Assembly: GCA_947561395.2 (NCBI GenBank)
Contig: OX387195.1
Coordinates: forward strand, 23,451,126-23,515,125
Length of the DNA: 64,000 bases
Origin: Buxus sempervirens
Lineage: Eukaryota > Streptophyta > Magnoliopsida > Buxales > Buxaceae
Direction of reading: 5' to 3'
Notes under the pieces: model-generated
The model's database searches: none
What the model saw: the letters and a program-made list of their open reading frames with translations, nothing else
What the model was told of the DNA's origin: nothing
Part shown: one piece after another, positions 10,950 through 23,055 of the stretch
How the letters are laid out: each line of letters begins with the position of its first letter
Numbering within the stretch: position 1 is the stretch's first letter
Position numbers and translations under genes: made by a program

Positions 10950-12326
10950 TTAATGAAGAGGACCAACACCAATAGCTTTCCTAAGAAACTCAAACCTAAG
11001 AGCATCTAAAGGTTTGGTAAAGAGGTCAGCTAATTGATTTTCGGATGGGATGTGTTCAAGAGATATCACATGATTTTCTACCAACTCTCGAATGAAATGA
11101 TGTCGTATATCAATGTGCTTGGTTCGAGAGTGCTGAACAGGGTTTTTGGAAATATTAATAGCACTTGTATTATCACAATACAAGACAATAGTTCCCTGTT
11201 CAATCCCATAATCACTCAACATTTGCTTCATCCAAAGCAATTGAGTGCAACCACTACCAGCGGCTATATACTCCGCTTCAGCTGTGGACAAGGAAATAGA
11301 GTTTTGCTTCTTGCTCATCCATGCCACAAGATTGTTCCCAACATAGAAACAACCTCCAGTTGTGCTCTTTCTATCATCTGCATTTCCAGCCCAGTCGGCA
11401 TCAGAATAGCCGGCTAGAATTACAGAAGTGTCTCTAGAGAACCAAATACCATGATCAACAGTACCGTTAACATATCGAATGACACGTTTGACGGCAGACA
11501 AGTGAGACTCTCTAGGATTTGCTTGGAATCTAGCACACACTCCTACACTAAAGGCAATATCAGGCCTACTAGCGATAAGATACAAAAGACTACCTATCAT
11601 GCTTCTACAAAGAGTGTTATCTACACTCTTTCCAGATAAATCAGAATCAAGTTTCAAGGTAGTGCTCATAGGGGTTCTAGTGTGTTTCTTGCTGTCCAAC
11701 CCAAATCTCTTCACAAGGTCATTAGCATATTTAGATTGAGATATGAAAATCCCATCTGTAGATTGAGAAATCTGAAGACCTAAGAAAAAATTTAATTCAC
11801 CAACCATGCTCATCTCAAATTCATGTTGCATAGCTTTGGCAAAATTTAAAGCAAGAGAATCAATTGGAGAACCAAAAACAATATCATCCACATAAATTTG
11901 AGAAACTGTGAAACTGCTCTTATCCTTTATAATGAACAAGGTTCTATCAACTCCTCCTCTTGTGAACTTGTGATCTAAGAGATATGCAGTAAGTCTCTCA
12001 TACCAAGCTCTAGGAGCTTGTTTCAACCCATACAAGGCTTTCTTAAGCCTAAACACATGATGTGGGAACTTTGGATCTACAAACCCCTTGGGTTGTTCAA
12101 CATATACTTCTTCATGAAGTATCCCATTCAGAAAAGCACTTTTTACATCCATTTGATGCAATTTAAAACCCAAGTGGCAAGCTACAGCAAGTAAAATCCT
12201 TATAGATTCAAGTCTAGCTACAGGGGCAAATGTTCCATCAAAATCAATACCCTCAACTTGGGTATATGCTTGTGCAACCAACCTAGCCTTATTTCTCACT
12301 ATAGTGCCATGTTCATCAGATTTGTT
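10950..12326 (-). pseudogene. pol: Ty1/copia reverse transcriptase and RNase H
   Basis: This is the C-terminal part of a copia polyprotein that copies RNA to DNA and degrades the template. An open stretch of 449 codons runs from about 12299 to 10950. The RT shows the fingers motif RLVAQAYTQ, the conserved [21 protein letters not shown] and the catalytic YVDD. RNase H follows with [17 protein letters not shown] and YCDNTSA. It ends in a typical copia tail ([11 protein letters not shown]). A TAG stop at 12327-12329 separates it from the rest of the RT N-terminus, and a frameshift lies near 12525. The domain itself looks intact, but the polyprotein cannot be made in one piece. Confidence 0.93.
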
Positions 12327-12329
12327 CTA

Positions 12330-12748
12330 GAAAATCCATTTGGTTCCAATAACATTATAATTTTCAGGTCTAGGAACAAGATACCACACATCATTCCTAA
12401 TGAATTGGTTTAATTCATCATGCATGGCATTAATCCAGCACTCATCAGTAAGTGCTTCTTCTACCTTCTTAGGTTCAAGAGTTGAGACATAGGATGCAAA
12501 TGACATCTGATTTAGGACTTTCCTACGAAGTCATCCCTTCATTCAAATCACCAATTAACAACTCTTTGGGATGATTTAACCTTATTCTAGAGGAAGGTTC
12601 TTTTGTAGGACCTGGATTTGAAGAAAAACCTTCTTCAGAAGTTGAAGAAGACGACTCAGATGACTTAGGATCTTGAATTTCAACAGTCAAGTCATTTTCC
12701 CCTACTTCTAGACTAGTCTCCCCCTCAACTTGAGACTTATCAACCCCT
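12330..12748 (-). pseudogene. Copia integrase-RT linker, frameshifted
   Basis: The reading frame continues from the integrase after a one-base shift near 12760. It codes for a serine- and glutamate-rich linker (SSESSSSTSEEG region) that ends at a stop near 12523. Homology then resumes in another frame with the conserved copia segment around WINAMHDELNQF and runs to the TAG at 12327-12329. The two frameshifts and the nonsense codon show that this copy is dead. Confidence 0.8.
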
Positions 12749-14260
12749 TCATCCACAACAACATTTATGGATTCCATGACAGTGTGTGCGTAAGTTATAC
12801 ACACGGTAAGCCCCGCTATTCTTAGAATAACCTAGGAAGATTCCTTCATCACTCTTGGCATCAAACTTAGCCAAATTCTCCCTATATCTCAAAATGAAAC
12901 ACTTACTTCCAAAAACACGAAAGTATTTGACAGTGGGCTTTTTACCATACCATATTTCATAAGGAGTCTCAGTACTCCCAGGCCTCAAATACACCCTATT
13001 TATCACATGGCAAGCCGTGTTAATCGCTTCTCCCCAGAAATACATGGCCACACCCTTGGCATGTATCATAACTCTTGCCATTTCTTGAAGAACCCTGTTT
13101 TTCCTCTCTACCACTCCATTTTGCTGTGGAATAATAGGAGCAGAGAACTCACGATGAATTCCCTCTTCAAGACAAAAATTTTCAAGGATTGAGTTTTCGA
13201 ACTCTTTCCCATGGTCACTCCTCATCCTAACAACCTTAGACTCTTTTTCATTCGAGAGTCTTCGACACAAAGACTTGATCAACTCACTTGCTTCAGATTT
13301 TTCTCTTAATAGCTCAAGCCAAGTAAATCTGGAGAAGTCATCCACAATAACCAAAATGTACCTCCTACCACCAAGACTTTCAGTCCTAGAAGGACCCATA
13401 AGGTCCATATGCAACAATTCAAGAGGTTTGTGGGTTAAGCACTCAGTGATCTTTTTGTGACTCGATATAGTTTGCTTTCCCAACTGACATGGCCCACACA
13501 CATTAGGTTCTACTTTGGCAAGCTTAGGAAGGTCTCTAACAAAATCATGCTTGGACAATTCATTCATATTTTTAAAATTCAAGTGACCAAGCCTTTGATG
13601 CCACAATTCATGCATATCAACTTTGGAAGAGTTACACACAACATTAGAGTTAGGAATCACACCATAACAGTTATCCGGAGTTCTTTCTCCTTGAAGCACA
13701 CACAAACCATTTGCATCAAACACAGAACACATATCTTTAGCAAATTTAACTTCCATGTTTGAGTCACACAATTGACTTATACTAATCAAGTTAGCTTTCA
13801 AGCAATCAACAAATAAAACTTCACTCAAAGTAGGCATACCAGAAATTTCAATAACACCCTTACCTACAATAGGAGCTTTGCTTCCATCACCAAAAGTAAC
13901 AGTACCACAAGAATAATCTTCAAAAGATTTAAACAATGATTTATCACCACACATGTGACGAGAGCAAGCACTATCAAGATACCACATGAGACTATTTCTA
14001 GCCTTCAAAGCAACATGAACTACATGGCAAGTCAATTCACTTCTTTTAACCCAAATTTGCTTAGGCTCAGTGGTTTTCTTGGTCATTGAAGCTAATTGTT
14101 GACTTAAGAGCTTTGTCTGATTTGAAAGTTCTTTCACTTGTTTAGACAAATTCTCTTGAGGTTTTCTAGGTGAGGATTTCCTAGAGTTTTGGTTCAAGTC
14201 CCAACAATTTGGTCTAATATGTCCAGAAATACCACAATAATGACAAGTAGGGATAAAATT
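12749..14260 (-). pseudogene. pol: Copia zinc knuckle, protease and integrase
   Basis: Beginning right after the gag stop and in the same frame, there is a second CCHC knuckle (CHYCGISGHIRPNC). A protease active site follows (WYLDSACSRHM), then the pre-integrase HHCC region (HELWHQRLGHLN to CGPCQLGK) and the integrase core with D in HMDLMGPS, D in RSDHGKEF and E in QNGVVERKN. The open stretch is 482 codons. The frame is lost near 12760. The second knuckle and long gag fit the Sirevirus (SIRE/Maximus) branch of Ty1/copia; this branch call is from memory. Confidence 0.9.
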
Positions 14261-15898
14261 CTAAGATTGGGAACTCTTGGTTGGAACACCCCTAGGTTTT
14301 AACCAATTAGACTTTTGACCACGATTTCTACCTTGGTTTGTCTTACCCTTGGAAGGATTGGACCTATTCTTTCCTTTGGTATTCACAACTTGGGTCTTAG
14401 AAGAAGATGGAGTATCATTGGAGACTTCCTTGTATCCTAAACCACTTTTATCAGTTCCTAATTGACTCATCCCTAGCATGTTGTCCAAATTTGCTGAACC
14501 TGTAGAAAACTTCTGGAGTTGAATTTTAGTTCTTTCAAGCTCTTCCTTAAGAGACTTATTTTCAGATTCTAGGGATTCAATCTTCAACTTGTGTTCACCT
14601 AGACGAGAAGTAGACTCTTCAAATTTTGCTTGAAGATCTTCTTTCTTGTGCTCTACATCATTTAGCCTTTTGAGATTGGACTTCAATTGTTTCTTTGCTT
14701 TCAACCACTCCCTAAACAATTTATCATAAGCATCTTGAATACTTTCCTCATCATCATCAGACTCATCATGAGAATCAATTGCATTCTCACTTGGTGGAAA
14801 GTCTTCATAATTGCTAGAGTCACCACTCCCAACAATAGAGGTGAAAGCCATGTAATTTTGACTTTCCTCTGTTTTGGAGTCCTCACTATCCCTATCAGAA
14901 GCACTCTCATCAGAAAGAGTGGCATTCATGGCTTTCCCTTGAAGCTTCTTAAATGTGGGACACTCCGACCTAATGTGACCAAAACCTTGACACTCATGAC
15001 ATCTGATTTGTTGGAGTTTTTGCAACCTAGAGTCCTTAGGATGTTTGGACTCTCTAGATTCAGATTTAATTCTTGACTTTTGATCTCTACCACTAGAACT
15101 CCCCTTGGATTTATACCTTTCATTTTCACTCCTTGGTTTCCTTCTTCTAAACATTTTCCTAAAGTTCTTTACCAGTAGGGCAATGCCTTCATCTCCCATG
15201 GATTCCTCACTCGAATCATTATAAGCCTTTTCTTTACTAGATTTGAGAGCTATAGACTTATTTTTCTTAGTAGGAGGAAGAGTGAGTTCATAAGTTTGAA
15301 TTGATCCTATGAGATCTTCAACCCTAATGCCATTAATATCCTTACTCTCTTCTATAGTAGTCACTTTGGGTCTATATTTTTCAGGAAGAGACCTAAGGAT
15401 TTTTCTAACCACTCTATTTGGAGGAATTCTTTCACCAAGATTAAAACTAGAGTTCACAATATCACTTAGTTTAGCATAGAAGGAATCAAAAGATTCATCA
15501 TCTCCCATTTTCAGTTCTTCAAACTTAGTGATAAGCATTTGTAATTTTGAATTTTTCACAAGGACAGTTCCCTCATGAGTGGTTTGGAAAATTTCCCAAA
15601 TTTCTTTATTGGTTTGACAAGTAGACACCCGTTTGAATTCATCAGCAGAGATTGCACTAAAAAGTGCATTAACACCTTTAGAGTTGTAGTTAACATCAAT
15701 TAACTCTTCTCTAGTATAGTTATCTGGATCTTTGGGTTTTGTCTCACCATCAATAATCACAGTTGGAGGATTCCATCCTTTCTCAACACTTCCCCAAACT
15801 TTTTCATCTATAGCCTTCAGATAGGCTCTCATCCTAACTTTCCAGTAGGCATAATTGCTGCCATCAAAGAAGGGTGGGGCAGTAGAGGACTTGTTCAT
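14261..15898 (-). pseudogene. gag: Copia gag (Sirevirus-like)
   Basis: This is a capsid polyprotein of about 545 residues from the ATG at 15898, the first methionine after the PBS (MNKSSTAPPFFDGSNY). It shows the copia gag core (NYAYWKVRMRAYL, NSKLQMLITKFEELKMG, RKILRSLPEKY), a CCHC knuckle (CHECQGFGHIRSEC) followed by an ATLSDE stretch, an acidic region, and a coiled coil of about 90 residues (KLFREWLKAKKQL onward). It ends at a TAG (14261-14263) in the same frame as the next knuckle and protease. The stop may be a nonsense mutation or a read-through stop between gag and pol. Confidence 0.9.
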
Positions 15899-15927
15899 GA
15901 CTAATAGAGTCAAGGATCTGGTTACCC

Positions 15928-15939
15928 GCTCTGATACCA
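15928..15939 (-). other. Copia primer binding site (tRNA-Met type)
   Basis: The minus strand reads TGGTATCAGAGC, the standard copia PBS complementary to initiator tRNA-Met. It is two bases from the LTR edge at 15942. Confidence 0.95.
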
Positions 15940-15941
15940 AT

Positions 15942-17103
15942 TGAAAAACACAGTTTAAACTCTAAATCACCTAGAGGGGGGTGAATAGGTGAAACCGATT
16001 GCGAAATAAAATTTCTATCAATTAAAAACAAGTTCTTAATTAATAGGCATGCACAAGTCTAAGCACTTAACAATTCATCACACAAAATTGCAAAATAGAG
16101 AAGAGACAACACAAGCAATTTTGGTGACGAAGGGAAAACTCTAAGAGAACTCTCAAAGAGAAAAACCCTCCGGGCGATAAGGTGCCACCTCTGAAAATCA
16201 CTATAAGAAGAAGACTTACCATAGTGGTTCAGACGACCCAATACTGACTCTGACTCACAATGTAAATATCTGAAGAACTCTTCAGATTTGCAGCCTTGCA
16301 ACGATCCAGAACTCTGAATATCTTCTTAGTGATGCGCCAAACAAACTCGCTCAGCAACCGTAGGAACTCCAACAAGCAAACTCTCCAACCCGGAACTCCA
16401 AGGTAGAAAAGAAAGATTAAGAAAGGTTTTGATGGCTCAAAGAAGGAGAAGGAAGAGGAAGAAGATCTCTTGCTCTCACACACGTTTTTAGGGTTCTCAA
16501 AAACGTCTTGGGTAACCCTCACAATAACCTAGACACTCCTTAAATAGATTGGGAGAAGGTAGAAGAAGAAAAGGAAACAAATCAGAAAAGATCGGACTTC
16601 TAAAACTGAAGTTTGTTAATGAACGTTCGAACGCTCAGCGAACGCGGCTCGAACGTTCAAGGCAAAAACTCACTTTTCTTCTTCTCGTTCGAACGGTCAG
16701 AAAACGAGAGGCTAACGCTGCTCTCGGTTTTCTCTGTGGAACTTCATCGGTCGAACGGTCAGCTAACGCTCAGCGAACGCTGCTCTCTGGTTTCTCTGAG
16801 TGTCACCACCGGTCGAACGTTCAGCGAACGTTCAGCTCACGTTGCTCTTGGGTTTCTCTGTGTGTCACCACCGGTCGAACGTTCAACGAACGTTCAGCTC
16901 ACGCTGCTCTCGGGTTTCTCTGTATGTCACCAACGATCGAACGGTCGGCGAACGTTCAGCGAACGTTGGTCGTAACTTTGTCAAATTTACTCCGATCATA
17001 ACCCCGTTTGAACCGCAATACCTATAACCTATCCCAAATACTTTGACCATATTTTTAAGACCTTTTTGACACGGAATAAAGCCAAAACAAAATAATCCTT
17101 ACA
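15942..17103 (-). mobile_element. 5' LTR of Sirevirus-like copia element
   Basis: On the minus strand the LTR runs TGTAAGGATT (17103) to TGTTTTTCA (15942), about 1162 bp, next to the PBS. Near the 3' end is the palindromic cacctagaggggggtgaa block (about 15969-15990), which recurs in many Sirevirus LTRs as far as I recall. It contains a 62-bp tandem array (16687-16976). The flanking atatt (17104-17108) may be one half of the target-site duplication; the other half is lost with the 3' LTR. The 17103 edge is inferred from the CA/TG rule. Confidence 0.75.
16687..16976 (-). repeat. Tandem repeat, five copies of 62 bp, inside copia LTR
   Basis: Equivalent points at 16687, 16749, 16811, 16873 and 16935 give an exact 62-bp period. 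Each unit contains several gaacgttcagcgaacg-like palindromic words and a tttctctg tail. It lies upstream of the presumed LTR promoter (minus strand) and may act as an enhancer. The open frames across it are a by-product of base composition. Confidence 0.92.
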
Positions 17104-17108
17104 ATATT

Positions 17109-18519
17109 AAAAGAGGAAAGGTTGAGTAGCCACAACTATTTTTACTGTAAAGTTATAAACTTCTAGTACACAAAAAAATAGTCGGGTTATAATCAGGTCA
17201 TTTCAGGTTGAGGGGTCAAACCAGAACACAACCCGATTACTTTCGGATTGAGAATTGCAAACCCAAACCCAACCCCACAGGTTGAAAAAGTCACCCTAAC
17301 CTGCCTTAGACCGGGCAGGTTAGCGGGTCACAATTGCCACTTCTACTCAATATATAAAAAAGGTAAAATAAAAATTAAGAATCAGTCCTAGAAAAAGACA
17401 TCAAATATTGCATACTGATGTTACATAACTCCATTATTGTTGCATTTTACTATAATTTTCTCGTGAATTAGTACATCTTGGCAATGGAGAAAAGCCCCTC
17501 CTACATGCTAAAAGCCAGACAATCCTATTGGTGAGACACTTTCCAAAAGGCAGCTAACGGGGGATCTTTATGTGTTCTCTCCAAGATGCTAGTGTCTATG
17601 CATGACCTACCTTAGATCATGTGTTAGCTAAGAAAAAACAAGAAGAAGGAGAGCTCATGTATTTTCCAGAGCAAGGAGAGTACCCCTAATAGAATCCGCA
17701 ATTCACCAGTTCCCCAGTATACCACGGGAACAAGCTGGTTACTTGAGAAAACAAGAAAAGCATTGCAAAGTACCAAAGAGACATATTCTGGGATAACAAG
17801 AAAAGGAAAAGCAGACATGAGATAGAATGGAATAAAATTTGTAGGCCAAAGAGACTTTTTCCGGGACAACAGTAAAAATCATAGTATATATAACATAGAA
17901 TGGATTCCAGTTGGTTACTATTGCACCTTCTGTACTAAGTCTCTAGAAGATGATATCATTTCTTTAAAGAATATGTTTTTTTTTTTAAAATCTGTAATAA
18001 GATATATTATAAGAAGGCAGAAGCCCACAGGTAGAGGAACAGTACATGTACACGAACAGTATACAGAGAGGAAACAAAAAACTAAAAACCTTTACAGTGC
18101 ATCATAATTAACACAGTTTATGACTTCCTGGAAATCCAACCTTCTGCATGATTTCGTACTTGATGACAAAATAGCCAGTGTCTGGATCACTATGAGACAC
18201 TGGCTATTTTTAACAAGCAAGTTTGGCAAATAGTTAAGACATACAACAGTACATTAATGGACACAATTAAACATATATTCTCAAATGTTTCTGAAACTTA
18301 AAGATCAGTAAAGGGAAGAATTAGAAAAAGTTCTTTATATTTGTAAGAAATTTTGGAATTTTAAGAAATCGTTAAGAGATTAGAAAATAAATCAGGACAT
18401 CCAAGAGTTCTAGAAGCTGAAGATAAGCTTCTAAAAGAGTATGAAAAAGCTCAGAAGACTAATTAAAATGCACTTTGAGCAGATCATATAGATGATAATC
18501 ACATAAGAAAGATGACAAC
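17109..18519. other. Non-coding DNA with MITE-like and duplicated pieces
   Basis: No convincing gene. About 17160-17345 is rich in gggttnnnacccg words typical of plant hAT-type miniature elements; a similar stretch lies at 44215-44470. A segment near 17440-17500 (cttggcaatggaga and flanks) is related to 22280-22330, so it belongs to the locally duplicated 2-ODD neighbourhood and probably to the intron of the gene at 18982-19511. An 81-codon minus-strand ORF at 17624-17869 is hydrophobic but unrecognised. Confidence 0.5.
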
Positions 18520-18935
18520 TGTGGTGACCTGGAAATCACCGCGAGTGGGTTGGTTAAAACAGAATTTTGATGAACCCTTAAAAATGAAGGGAATTGCTGC
18601 AGTAGGAGGCCTTTTGAGTGATCGCATGGGACCCCCTTCTGCTCCTTTTGCATCAAGCAAGCATCTCAGTACATTCTGTATATATAGCTGAACCAGCAGG
18701 AGGAGGTTTACATATCCCAAAACAATTAGGAGTAAAGTAAATTTGGATTGAAGGACACTCTCAGGTGTTTATAAACTCAAATTAGAGTAAAGTCAATAGT
18801 CTTTGGTAGGCAACAGCAATCATCACTGAAATTAAACAAGTCTTGGAATTCTTCAGGTAAGTAAAAGTAACAAATTGATTCAGAGGAGCCAATAGATTTG
18901 TTGATAAGTTGTCCAGGATAGGTCATGTTACCTGC
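18520..18935 (+). pseudogene. Decayed RNase H-like domain (plant LINE type)
   Basis: Read on the plus strand with frame changes and stops, this resembles the RVT_3 RNase H found at the end of plant L1 elements. Recognisable pieces are WKSPRVGWLKQNFD, GIAAVGGLLSDRMG, IWIEGHSQVFINS and a final RGANRFVDKLSRIGH. At least five stops are present. It sits just downstream of the 2-ODD exon 1 (opposite strand), inside the presumed first intron. Confidence 0.7.
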
Positions 18936-18981
18936 AGTTCATTAAAATTTCATGTTGCTGAGGATTTGAGATTGACAATAC

Positions 18982-19511
18982 CTGCAAACTGAAGGTAATG
19001 CATCGGAATACAAATCCACTTGATCATTTTGTATACGAAACCCAAATGTATCCTTCCAAGCCCAAGCATTGTGATACTCATGAAGACCATTGTTACAGTA
19101 ATAACTATTTTTTTTATTGGCGTCGCGCGTATATAATTCCATCTTCAGCTCTTTGGGTTGCTCATGAAATTGCCGCACCCCTTCTATCATCTCCTCTAGA
19201 ATGTTGGATGGAACTCCATGATTCACAATTTGAAAGAATCCCCAGGTCTCTGATGCTCTTCGGATTTCATCAACAATCTCCATCCTTCGATTAAGACGGA
19301 CACCTTCAAAATCTATCAAAGGAACCTGAAGCTGGTTGTTATTGATTTCAGATGCCTTGGGAAGGTCTTCTGGAGCATGTATGAAGAATCTGGGTACCTT
19401 GACCACCCCGGAATCCACAAGTCCTTTGACTCCGGTTTTTGTTTCATCGAACTCCTTCATTTCTTTTACTCTGTCATAAGCTGGCATGGATTGGCCGGAG
19501 AAGACTTCCAT
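18982..19511 (-). CDS. 2-oxoglutarate-dependent dioxygenase, exon 1 (ACC oxidase homolog-like)
   Basis: About 177 codons from the ATG at 19511 encode the DIOX_N domain of a plant 2-OG/Fe(II) oxygenase. Conserved text includes FDETKTGVKGLVDSG, VPRFFIH, VPLIDFEG, IVDEIRRASETWGFFQIVNHGVP, QFHEQPKELKMELYTRD and WKDTFGFRI. The exon ends at CAG|GTATTG (donor at 18981), the usual exon-1 boundary in this family. The Fe-binding HxD...H residues lie in later exons, and I see none between 18981 and 10634. The intron is therefore very long (with the copia element inside), or the gene is truncated. The related copies at 22861, 23781 and 27465 are its pseudogene relatives. Confidence 0.85.
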
Positions 19512-20089
19512 GTTGAGCTTAACACTGCAACGCCTTTGTGTTGTAGAATTGAAGAGAGAGCAGTGGGTCTAGATGACTTTAAAGCCACCACATAAATGGA
19601 GTTGGCAGAGGATTCATGGAGCGAGATTGTTTTTTTCCCCTAGCTACTTCATCATGTTTTAAACCCAGCTTAAGGTAATCCATGCATTTTATGTGTTCGT
19701 GCGTGCTTGTGCATCTATGTGGCACGCGACACGCATCCAACATACTTTCCTCTCACCTTAGCAAATCCAACGGCCATCTACTCTCTTTCCGTTAGTTTTC
19801 GTCCTTCTACTCACTCCGTCCCTTCCCTCCTGCTTCGCTCAAACGAATAAAATAGAAAGAGATAACCAGAAGCTCCTCACTCCGTCCAAGCATACACCTT
19901 ATGAGCACATGGTTACATCAATTTTCATCCTATTACTATTTTTAGGCTATAAAATTTTCTCATATCAAAATTATAATTATGGAGCAAAACCACCGTTGTA
20001 GGGAATTAAGTCACAAGAAAATTTTATATAGGTTCAAATTAATCATTTAAGCTTCTTACTATGGCAAAGTATACACTTATTGACAGTAA
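19512..20089 (-). promoter_or_regulatory. Upstream region of the 2-ODD exon
   Basis: This 5' flank of the dioxygenase contains its leader (next to 19512) and probably its promoter. I found no clear TATA box or repeated element. It ends at the minisatellite starting near 20090. No ORF of interest is seen. Confidence 0.4.
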
Positions 20090-20785
20090 TAATGCCTGGT
20101 TACAAGTCCCACCATGTCCTATTACAAATCCTACCATGCCTGGTTACAAGTCCCACCATGCCTGTTACAAGTCCTACCATGCATGGTTACAAGTCCCACC
20201 ATGCCCGGTTACAAGTACAAGTCTCACCATGCCTAATTACGAGTCCTACCATGCCTGGTTACAAGTCCCACCATACCCGGTTACAAGTCCCACCATGTTT
20301 GTTACAAGTCCTACCATGCATGGTTACAAGTCTTACCATGCATGGTTACAAGTCCCACCATGCCCCGTTACAAGTCCCACCATGTTCGATTACAAGTCCC
20401 ACCATGCTTGGTGGTTACAAGTCTCACCATGTCCTATTACAAGTCCCACCATGCCCCGTTACAAGTCTTACCCTGCCTGGTTACAAGTCCCACCATGCAT
20501 GGTTACAAGTCCCACCATGCCCCGTTACAAGTCCCACCATACTCGGTTACAAGTCCCACCATGCATGGTTACAAGTCCCACCATGCCCCGTTACAAGTCC
20601 CACCATACTCGGTTACAAGTCCCACCATGCATGGTTACAAGTCCCACCATGCCCCGTTACAAGTCCCACCATACTCGGTTACAAGTCCCACCATGTCTGG
20701 TTACAAGTTCCACCATGCCCCGTTACAAGTCCTATGCCTAGTTACAAATCCCACCATACCCGGTTACAAGTCCCACCATGGCCGG
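20090..20785 (+). repeat. Minisatellite of 22-bp units with 66-bp higher-order repeat
   Basis: About 30 copies of a unit like ggttacaagtcccaccatgc occur. From about 20470 to 20690 three variant units form a 66-bp higher-order repeat (equivalent points 20518, 20584, 20650). Since 22 is not a multiple of three and the unit has no stops, all three plus-strand frames stay open (226, 246 and 152 codons). These are therefore not evidence of a gene. Confidence 0.95.
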
Positions 20786-22860
20786 TCCTTAAATTTATAA
20801 AGATTGCAAAAATACACTAAGTGTGACGATTTTGGGGTGATTTGTGCATGCTCAAGCGGGAGGTTCCAATGGATGGAACGGCGTTCCGTCCATTCGCTCG
20901 GGAGAGAGAAAAAGGGGGGGACGCGTGTCGTCTCCATGTGAAAGATTTGATGAAGATCAACAAACATAAATGTGTCTCAATGTGTTCCAACTTTATCTGT
21001 CTGTTTGTTTCATGGAAATTCTAGGCTAGGAGTTTTTTCTACTCCAAATTTGCTGTTACTTTGCATATTCAAATATTTTCTCTGACAAGAGCATGGTTAG
21101 CTAATAAATAAAGTAATCAAGAATGAAAAGGAATTGCACAATAATTGAGAAATATTTTAAGGATGTAACACGGTAAGATGTATTAGAGATTAAAACACAC
21201 AGATCACGTTAAATTAGACTCACTATTCAAAGATGACTATATTTTTTATATAAGAAACCAGTAAAATAAGGCTATGTTGATACTTCCAATTGCAAGCAAC
21301 AATGGCTAGCAGCTCAAATGTAAGATGTGACATAATAGAAGCTATTTGATTAGAGCAGACAGATTTTGTTAGTTTAATTTTAACCTGGGAAAAAGCCCTT
21401 AAATTGGGATCAAAGGTTATGAATTCAGTAGATTATCATCATTGAAATAAGAGGATGATTTATTTTTGTCGTGGGTCTTTTCAATTCAAAATTCCTGGTT
21501 AGGCATGTATATTACACTTAACAACCTTTTTCAAAAACTTCAATAACTGTTCTTCTAGTTCATCCAACCTCATAAACCAAGCTTCAACCTCAAAAACCCT
21601 TGCCACATGGCAAAATGTTCTCTAAAACATCTTTCATTGTGCAGAAATTTAAAAGGATTAAAAATATGACAGAATGTTTTTTTTTCTTCTGACAGGAAAA
21701 GGATTTAAAAAAGAAATTTCTTCATAAAATCAGTTTTAAAAATTAATATTATTTCAGGCATTACTTGTGCTAGGACTTAAATGTCCATGCTTGTTATCTA
21801 GATAGCCTCTTATCAGGTGAATGGTTTGTATTGGTAAGTTCTTCATTCCATGTTGCTAAACCAAAAAAACAAGGGAGGGGTAGTAAGTTTTACCAAATCA
21901 AAATAGATAGAGAAACAATATCATAAATTGATATGACGTTCCAAAGTCATTTTACAACAGTACTGTAAGCAAACACTAGAACATTTAATCATTCTGTCAC
22001 TATAATTGCCAAAAGCTAGCCTGAAATGGGATAAAGCAGATTTTCCAACTCCTTTGGATTTGTAATAGGCAATATATATAGCCACTGAACAGGGCTTTCC
22101 TGTATTTAGGTGGATTATAATCTGATATTAACTCCTCCACTGGCCCATACGGTCCAGATATCTTAATAACGAATGGATGAAAATGAAAAAAAAAAAAAAA
22201 AAGAACAGGCTGCTGACATCTGAGGTCCAATGCTTCCAGCCAATACTCTACGCTCAGCGCTTATAAACTTGTCATTGGCATTTTGCTATAGTTATCTCAT
22301 GATTTACTTCTTGGCAATGGAGACTTCCCCACCTTATGACCTTCTGAGACAGGGTTTCAAGTTGGCCAAGTCGGGACATCTCCTTCTCTTATATGTTGAG
22401 GCCGGCTAACTAGGAATGGCAACAGTTTGGGACTGGTTTTGGCAAATCCCAAATCACCCCTATAATTTTCCCTAATGTTTTAGCCTACACCAACTCAACT
22501 CCTAGCCTTTTCGGGTTGGTAATTGACCTCGAATGTGATATAAAATATTTAAATATTAATGTTTTCTAAAACAAATTAAATTGGTACAAGTTAGGGTTGG
22601 CCAATATATGAATTACCAAATCCTAAACAATTGGATGGTTAGGGGAAGCTGACAAGGACTCTTTGTGGGTGTTCCTCCAAGCGGAATCTGTTGGGCTTGG
22701 ATGATCCTGCTTGGATCATCTGCTATTTCTGTCTATTTGGTGTTTGTTTCTTCCTGTTGTAGCTTTCGTTTCGCTTGTTATTATAATTGTAACTCGCATT
22801 TCGATCCAGTAAAATTCTAGGTTGTTTAGAACTTGAGATCGGTACTGGGGCCAACACTAC
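20786..22860. other. Non-coding DNA, first copy of a local duplication
   Basis: No gene is visible. The stretches 21157-21410 and about 22430-22860 reappear almost unchanged at about 23112-23370 and 23375-23780, in the same order and orientation. This shows a tandem duplication of the region next to the 2-ODD exon fragments, followed by loss of about 1 kb from the second copy. Confidence 0.75.
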
Positions 22861-23055
22861 CTGCAAACCGAAGGCAAGGCATCGGAATTCAAACCCTCTT
22901 AATCCTCAAGCATATTGAACGCAAATGTATCCTTCCAAGTGCAGGAATTCGATTCGTGAAGATCGCTGTTAAAGTAATATACTAATATCTAAATTTCCTC
23001 TTGGGGTCCCATATAATTCCTTCTTCAGATCCTTGGGTGCCTCATGAATTTGTAA
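22861..23055 (-). pseudogene. 2-ODD exon-1 3' fragment, copy 1
   Basis: This is similar to 18982-19180, the 3' part of the 2-ODD exon (tgtatccttccaag, gaagat and ataattcc words in the same order). The exon/intron boundary CTGCAG-type is kept at 22861. The 5' part of the exon is missing and the frame is broken, so it is a relic. Confidence 0.75.

Noticed and set aside
16549..17027. Arginine- and serine-rich ORFs over the copia LTR
   Set aside because: They result from the 62-bp array and lie on the strand opposite to the element.
20061..20820. Three overlapping plus-strand ORFs of 152-246 codons
   Set aside because: They are the three readings of a 22-bp tandem repeat without stop codons; no unique sequence or homology.
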